Assembly: GCF_014647835.1 (NCBI RefSeq)
Contig: NZ_BMPY01000031.1
Span: 1-64,000 of the forward strand
Direction of reading: 5' to 3'
DNA: 64,000 nt
Source: Microbispora rosea subsp. aerata
Lineage (GTDB): Bacteria; Actinomycetota; Actinomycetes; Streptosporangiales; Streptosporangiaceae
Shown here: in pieces, positions 59,762-64,000 of the stretch
Layout of the letters: each line of letters starts with the position of its first letter
Position numbering within the stretch: position 1 is the stretch's first letter
Notes under the pieces: generated by a model
What the model was told of the DNA's origin: nothing
Database searches by the model: none
The model's input: only the letters and a program-made list of their open reading frames with translations
Translations under genes and position numbers: made by a program

Positions 59762-60406
59762 ATGACCTACACCGGAAACGTCACCAAGGGCGGACCCGCC
59801 GACGTACGCGAGGTCCCCGGGCTGACGATCTCGAAGATCGAAGTCGGTGACTTCGGCAACAACGCGTACCTGCTGCGGTGCACCGAGACCGGCGACGGGC
59901 TGGTGATCGACGCGGCGGCCGAGCCCGACCGGCTGCTCGAGCTGATCGGCGACAGGCCGATCAGCTCGATCGTGACCACGCACCGGCACCCCGACCACTG
60001 GGGGGCTCTTGAGGAGGTCGCCCGCGCCACCGGCGCGGAGACCGTCGCCCACCCCCTGGACGCCCCCGAGCTGCCCGTGAAGATCACCAGGGAGGTCGAG
60101 CACGGCGACCGGGTGACGGTCGGCGTGGTCACGCTGGACGTCATCCACCTGCGCGGCCACACCCCCGGCTCGATCGCGCTGCTCTACCAGGACCGTCACC
60201 TGTTCACGGGCGACTCCCTGTTCCCCGGCGGGGTCGGCAACACCCAGAAGGACCCGGCGCGGTTCGAGCAGCTGTTCACGGACGTGGTGGAACGGATCTT
60301 CGACCGCCTGCCGGACGAGACGTGGGTCTACCCCGGCCACGGCCGGGACACCACCCTCGGCGCCGAGCGGCCGCACCTGCCCGAGTGGAAGGCCCGCGGC
60401 TGGTGA
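59762..60406 (+). CDS. Metallo-beta-lactamase fold hydrolase
   Basis: A 214-residue MBL hydrolase with the metal-binding motif THRHPDHWGAL (HxHxDH type with Arg in between), HLRGHTPGS, FTGDSLFPGG and a final PGHG. Glyoxalase-II-like members hydrolyse thioesters of glutathione or mycothiol. The gene begins 14 bp after the mycothiol-dependent isomerase-like gene with ATG preceded by GAGAGAGGAA, so the two are probably one operon; a mycothiol-thioester substrate is inferred from that. Confidence 0.92.
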   Translation: MTYTGNVTKGGPADVREVPGLTISKIEVGDFGNNAYLLRCTETGDGLVIDAAAEPDRLLELIGDRPISSIVTTHRHPDHWGALEEVARATGAETVAHPLDAPELPVKITREVEHGDRVTVGVVTLDVIHLRGHTPGSIALLYQDRHLFTGDSLFPGGVGNTQKDPARFEQLFTDVVERIFDRLPDETWVYPGHGRDTTLGAERPHLPEWKARGW

Positions 60407-60418
60407 CGACGCCCTGAC

Positions 60419-60449
60419 GGGCGGCCGGACCCGCCCGGGTCCGCCGCCC
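60419..60449 (+). terminator. Terminator after the metallo-hydrolase gene
   Basis: GGGCGG-C-CGGACCC (60419-60432) pairs with GGGTCCG-CCGCCC (60437-60449) around the loop GCCC, with one bulged base. It lies 12 bp after the stop. Confidence 0.7.
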
Positions 60450-60551
60450 CTCCCGGCTGTTCGCACCCGAGGTCCTTTGGGCGGTCCCGCCGCTTCGCCG
60501 CGTCCGTATAGTGGTCGGCGCACACCGTCCTTCCCCTGGAGCCCGGCCCTC

Positions 60552-61658
60552 ATGAAGATCACCGGAATCGAACTGCGCCGGATCGCGATGCCGCTCGTCG
60601 CGCCGTTCCGGACGTCGTTCGGCACCGAGACCGCACGCGACGTCCTGCTGGTGCGGGTGGTGACGCCGGAGGCGGAGGGCTGGGGCGAGTGTGTGGCGAT
60701 GTCCGAGCCGCTGTACTCCTCGGAGTACGTGGACGGGGCGGCCGACGTGCTGCGGCGCTTCCTGATCCCCGCGCTCCCGGGCGGGCTCGACCCCCAGGCG
60801 GTCGGCCCCGCCCTCGCGCCGTTCAAGGGTCACCGGATGGCCAAGGCGGCGCTGGAGGCCGCTGTGCTCGACGCCTCACTCCGGATCACCGGCGAGTCCT
60901 TCGCCCGGTTCCTCGGCGCCACCCGCGACCGCATCCCCTGCGGCGTGTCCGTCGGCATCATGGGCTCGGTGGACGAGCTGCTCGACACCGTCGAGGCGTA
61001 CGTCGAAGAGGGGTACGTACGGGTCAAGCTGAAGATCGGGCCGGGGTGGGACGTCACGCCGGTCCGCGCGGTGCGCGAGCGGTTCGGGGAAGACCTGCTG
61101 CTCCAGGTGGACGCCAACGCGGCCTACACGCTCGCGGACGCCCGGCACCTGGCCCGGCTGGACGACTTCGACCTGCTGCTGATCGAGCAGCCGCTGGCCG
61201 ACGACGACCTCGTGCAGCACGCCCGGCTCGCCCGGTCGATCCGTACGCCGATCTGCCTGGACGAGTCGATCGAGTCGGCCGCCCACGCGGCGGCGGCGAT
61301 CAGCCTCGGCGCCTGCTCGGTGATCAACATCAAGCCGGGGCGGGTCGGCGGCTACCTGGAGGCCAGGCGCATCCACGACCTGTGCCGCGCCCACGGCGTC
61401 GCGGTCTGGTGCGGCGGCATGCTGGAGACCGGCATCGGCCGGGCGGCCAACCTCGCGCTGGCCGCGCTGCCCGGTTTCACGCTCCCGGGCGACACCTCCG
61501 CCTCCCGGCGCTACTTCCACACCGACGTGACCCCGCCGTTCGAGCTGAACGGCGGGCACCTCGACGTGCCGGACGGCCCGGGGCTGGGCGTGGACCCGCT
61601 CCCCGACGTCCTGAACGAGGTCACCACGGCGACGGAGTGGATCCCGCTGACCTCGTGA
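60552..61658 (+). CDS. menC: Enolase-superfamily o-succinylbenzoate synthase / N-succinylamino acid racemase
   Basis: A 368-residue member of the OSBS/NSAR family. The KxK base pair is Lys159/Lys161 in VKLKIGPG; metal ligands are Asp187 (DANAAY), Glu212 (IEQPLADDDL) and Asp237 (LDESI); the second catalytic lysine is Lys261 (NIKPGRVGG). Such proteins serve menaquinone synthesis (MenC) or racemise N-succinylamino acids; both activities can coexist. No other men gene is nearby, so the racemase role is equally plausible and the symbol is provisional. The ATG at 60552 has a weak ribosome-binding site. Confidence 0.85.
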   Translation: MKITGIELRRIAMPLVAPFRTSFGTETARDVLLVRVVTPEAEGWGECVAMSEPLYSSEYVDGAADVLRRFLIPALPGGLDPQAVGPALAPFKGHRMAKAALEAAVLDASLRITGESFARFLGATRDRIPCGVSVGIMGSVDELLDTVEAYVEEGYVRVKLKIGPGWDVTPVRAVRERFGEDLLLQVDANAAYTLADARHLARLDDFDLLLIEQPLADDDLVQHARLARSIRTPICLDESIESAAHAAAAISLGACSVINIKPGRVGGYLEARRIHDLCRAHGVAVWCGGMLETGIGRAANLALAALPGFTLPGDTSASRRYFHTDVTPPFELNGGHLDVPDGPGLGVDPLPDVLNEVTTATEWIPLTS

Positions 61659-61894
61659 ACCGGTCGGACGGCGCTACGAGGGCGGCCCTGTAAGGGGGCG
61701 AGGCGCTGCCCATGAGGGCATCGCCACGGGCACAGCGCACGTCCAGGCGTCGCCGCGCGCAGGGCGCGACCGCCCGGGGATCGCCGAAGGCGGGGCACGC
61801 GACCCGTGAGGCGGCGCCATGGGCACGTCCAGGGGCAGCGGAGGGCGGGGCGTGGTCCGTCAGGCGGCGCTATCAGGGGGCAGGGCGCGACCTG
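61659..61894. repeat. Degenerate repeats between menC-like gene and a small unknown gene
   Basis: The stretch carries several diverged copies of a segment that also forms the 3' end of the adjacent small gene. GCAGGGCGCGACC at 61759-61771 recurs at 61879-61891, each followed within 15 bp by ATCGCCGAAGGCGGGG or TCGCCGAGGGCGGGG. GAGGCGGCGCCAT and CAGGCGGCGCTAT are a further pair. It looks like old tandem duplication of a gene end. Confidence 0.5.
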
Positions 61895-62191
61895 TCAGGC
61901 GTCGCCGAGGGCGGGGTGCGGGCGGGGCTCGCCGGTGGTGAAGACCTTGACGATGCGGTCGGCCGCGAGAGCGGGCTCCTCCGCGCTCTCCACGACGTCA
62001 CCCCAGGACCAGCGGTAGAACCAGCCGTCCGACATCGCGACGCAGTCCACAGTCTCGGTGAACAGCGCCGCGTCCGGGTCGCGGACCTTCAGCGACGGCG
62101 GGTCGGGGCGCAGCGACGCCTCCAGCCCCCGCAGCTCAAGCTCCCGCGCGAGCTTGCCGAGGAAGTACGTACGGGTGTGCTCACGAGGCAT
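61895..62191 (-). CDS. Small conserved-looking protein of unknown function
   Basis: A 98-residue soluble protein (MPREHTRTYFLGKLARELEL, DAALFTETVDCVAMSDGWFY, SWGDVVESAEEPALAADRIV). It has a balanced composition and ordinary codon usage for this genome, so I take it as real, but I recognise no domain. The ATG at 62191 has no strong ribosome-binding site. It lies about 100 bp downstream of pssA on the same strand. Confidence 0.65.
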   Translation of the reverse strand: MPREHTRTYFLGKLARELELRGLEASLRPDPPSLKVRDPDAALFTETVDCVAMSDGWFYRWSWGDVVESAEEPALAADRIVKVFTTGEPRPHPALGDA

Positions 62192-62292
62192 GGCGACCAG
62201 GGCTCCATTGGACTAGGCGTTTTCTCCACGTGATTGGCCGGGCCCAAAGGTATGGGCCCGAACCGACCGGGGCCCCTGTCCGTGCGACGACG

Positions 62293-63132
62293 TCAGCCCG
62301 CGTTCTCCGTGCGTCGTTCCCTGCGTTGCTGCTGTTTGAACATGAGAACGCGAAGCGGAATCGCGGAGACGATCGCGATCTGCATCGTGGCGCCCACCTT
62401 GATGAGCTGGTCGCCGCCCGCGAGGCCGGCCGCCCAGATCGTCAGGCAGGCCACGTTGATCAGCATCCAGGCCAGCACGACGGCGGCCAGGTTGCCCTTC
62501 GGCTTGGGGTATTCGATCCGGCTGACCATCAGCCAGGCCACGCCGAAGATGGCGGCGAGCGTGACGTAGTTCGGCTGGAAGAGCAGCACGATCGACACCA
62601 CGGTCATCGCGCCCATCGGGATCGGCAGGCCCATGAAGTCGCCGCTCTTGGTCTTCACGCAGGCGAAGCGGGCCAGCCGTACGACGCCGGCGAGCAGGAC
62701 GGACCCGGCCGCGCACAGCACCAGCCACAGCGGGAGCTGGCCGGAGAAGCCGGCCCAGATCATCACCATGAAGGCGGGCGCGAAGCCGAAGCTGATCACG
62801 TCGGCGAGGTTGTCCAGCTCCGCGCCCATCGCGGACGCGCGGAACTTCCTGGCCACCAGGCCGTCGAACAGGTCGCAGGTCGCGCCGGTGAGCAGCAGCA
62901 CCACGGCCGTGCCGAAAAAGCGCGGGTCGGGGACGAACTTGACGCCGGCCTGCAGGTCGCTGATCGCCGACCAGGCGAGCACGCAGACGGCGAGGAAACC
63001 ACTCAGGGCGTTGCCGAGCGAGAGGGAGTCGGCCGCCGACAGGCGGAAGGCCTTGCCGACCGGCCCGCGCGGCTCCTCGGTCGCCTCCTCCAGCGGCCAG
63101 GCGGATTCGGCCCCGAGGTCAGATGTGGTCAA
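62293..63132 (-). CDS. pssA: CDP-diacylglycerol-serine O-phosphatidyltransferase
   Basis: A 279-residue membrane enzyme making phosphatidylserine. The CDP-alcohol phosphatidyltransferase motif D-x2-D-G-x2-A-R-x8-G-x3-D-x3-D is seen as DLFDGLVARKFRASAMGAEL followed by DNLAD. About eight hydrophobic helices follow. The proposed start is TTG 63132, overlapping the psd stop by 14 bp; the N-terminal about 35 residues before the first helix are variable. Its product is the substrate of Psd, encoded just upstream. Confidence 0.93.
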   Translation of the reverse strand: MTTSDLGAESAWPLEEATEEPRGPVGKAFRLSAADSLSLGNALSGFLAVCVLAWSAISDLQAGVKFVPDPRFFGTAVVLLLTGATCDLFDGLVARKFRASAMGAELDNLADVISFGFAPAFMVMIWAGFSGQLPLWLVLCAAGSVLLAGVVRLARFACVKTKSGDFMGLPIPMGAMTVVSIVLLFQPNYVTLAAIFGVAWLMVSRIEYPKPKGNLAAVVLAWMLINVACLTIWAAGLAGGDQLIKVGATMQIAIVSAIPLRVLMFKQQQRRERRTENAG

Positions 63133-63793
63133 GGCGTGTCACCCCCGCGACGGTCCGGGTGCCGACGGTGACCGCCGGCCTGATGCCCTCGGGCAGGTAG
63201 ACGTCCACCCGGGAGCCGAAACGGATCAGCCCGACCCGCTCGCCCTGGGCGACCTTGGCGCCCGCGTACAGGTAGGGGACGATGCGACGGGCGACGGCGC
63301 CGGCGATCTGCACCATCTCGATGTCTCCGAGCGCGGTGTCGAAATGCCAGACGACACGCTCGTTCTTGTCGCTGTCCTTGTTGAACGCGGGGAGGAAGCC
63401 GCCGGGCACGTGCTCGACCGAGGTGACCGTGCCGGCCGCGGGCGCCCGGTTGACGTGCACGTTCAGCGGGCTCATGAAGATCGCGACCCGGGTGCGGCCG
63501 TCCGGCCACGGGTCGATGCTCTGCACGACGCCGTCGGCGGGCGAGATGAGCCTGCCCTCGCCGAGGACGCGCTCCGGGTCGCGGAAGAACCACAGCATCC
63601 CGCCGGTGAGCGCGGCGAGCGGCACCGCGGCCAGCGCCCAACGGGGCGACCTGCGGGTGAGAACGGCGGTGACGGCCGCCGCCGCGGCGGTGGGAGCCAG
63701 CCACGGGGACACCCCGCGCGCGAGCCTGATTCGGCCCCGGGCACTTCCCGCGGGCCCGGATTCAGGGCCGCGGGGCAACGATTCGTTGGACAC
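63119..63793 (-). CDS. psd: Phosphatidylserine decarboxylase
   Basis: A 224-residue pyruvoyl enzyme converting phosphatidylserine to phosphatidylethanolamine. The self-cleavage site is Gly193-Ser194 in RFGSRVDVYLP, the variant usual in actinomycetes. MLWFFRDPER, LISPADGVV and FMSPLNVHVNRAP are further family blocks, and one or two hydrophobic segments near residues 30-70 anchor it. The GTG start at 63793 follows AAAGGT. It overlaps pssA by 14 bp, so the two are translated as a unit. Confidence 0.95.
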   Translation of the reverse strand: MSNESLPRGPESGPAGSARGRIRLARGVSPWLAPTAAAAAVTAVLTRRSPRWALAAVPLAALTGGMLWFFRDPERVLGEGRLISPADGVVQSIDPWPDGRTRVAIFMSPLNVHVNRAPAAGTVTSVEHVPGGFLPAFNKDSDKNERVVWHFDTALGDIEMVQIAGAVARRIVPYLYAGAKVAQGERVGLIRFGSRVDVYLPEGIRPAVTVGTRTVAGVTRLDHI

Positions 63794-63916
63794 AGATGAC
63801 CTTTGTACTCTTCAGGCGACTATGGACCGGCATGCGAGCTGGCGATCGATATTACCGATCCGGCCGTCAATGTGTGGCACAACGAGAACAAGCAAACAGG
63901 GTGGATGCCCGTTTCG

Positions 63917-64000
63917 CTAGCCCTTCGGGGCTTCCGCCTGAGATGTCTCCGTCTGGGAAGTCCCCGTCTGGGACGCTTCCCCCGCGGCGATGGCCTTGTC
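63917..64000 (-). CDS. 3' end of an unidentified gene
   Basis: The last 27 codons of a minus-strand frame end at TAG (63917-63919) and continue beyond the right edge. The tail is Gln/Thr/Ser-rich with a repeated SQTGTSQTETSQ pattern, typical of a disordered C-terminus. It lies about 120 bp upstream of psd. Nothing can be said of its function. Confidence 0.5.
   Translation of the reverse strand, partial: DKAIAAGEASQTGTSQTETSQAEAPKG

Overview
The window is very GC-rich, with compact operons, frequent GTG/TTG starts and a gene set typical of actinomycetes: mycothiol-dependent enzymes, RbpA, WhiA, OpcA, an actinobacterial Suf operon with SufR, and a DUF222/13E12-type HNH protein. Gene order and protein style best fit a filamentous actinomycete, probably Streptosporangiales. 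This is inferred from protein resemblance, not from a marker gene.

Layout. 1-2740: a left-truncated DUF222/HNH protein with a huge low-complexity linker, then about 1 kb of degenerate repeats. 2741-4986 (minus): hisG, hisE and a CE7 acetylxylan esterase. 5201-5826: debris of a carbohydrate ABC transporter. 5848-7305: a DEAD-box helicase. 7884-14486 (minus): the complete sufR-B-D-ferredoxin-C-S-U-T operon, with a SufR operator at its head and an iron box just beyond. 14748-19350: an ABC exporter pair, an EamA exporter, a GntR regulator and heme A synthase ctaA. 19351-24157: an accessory block with an orphan CebR operator, a secreted LPMO, a PrsW-type protein and a Tat/lipoprotein of the dimethylformamidase-like family. 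24268-33761: heme O synthase ctaB diverges from the pentose-phosphate operon tkt-tal-pgi-zwf-opcA-pgl, which closes with a strong terminator. 33954-44204: accessory and metabolic genes, including a broken NucA/NucB-type secreted nuclease (probably the tail of a polymorphic toxin) followed by an intact DUF6461 gene. 44351-50472 (minus): rbpA, secG, the glycolytic gap-pgk-tpiA operon, whiA and yvcK. 50473-51788 is an unusual 1.3-kb gap separating yvcK from rapZ. 51789-60406: rapZ, uvrC, a Rieske lipoprotein, uvrA, then a mycothiol-dependent isomerase and a metallo-beta-lactamase hydrolase. 60552-64000: an OSBS/NSAR-like enolase, a small unknown gene, pssA/psd (phosphatidylethanolamine synthesis) and the 3' end of a further gene.

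How it fits together. The core of the window links Fe-S cluster assembly, heme O/A synthesis for cytochrome oxidase, NADPH production and lower glycolysis. Sequence-visible controls are a SufR operator (ACACT-N5-TGTGA), an IdeR/DmdR1-like iron box, a DasR-like site upstream of gap and a CebR box near the LPMO gene. Polysaccharide use is represented by the LPMO, the acetylxylan esterase and the decayed sugar transporter. The most unusual material is the broken nuclease-toxin/DUF6461 pair at 35.6-39.7 kb and the DUF222 protein with a roughly 300-residue Gly/Ala/Asp-rich insert.
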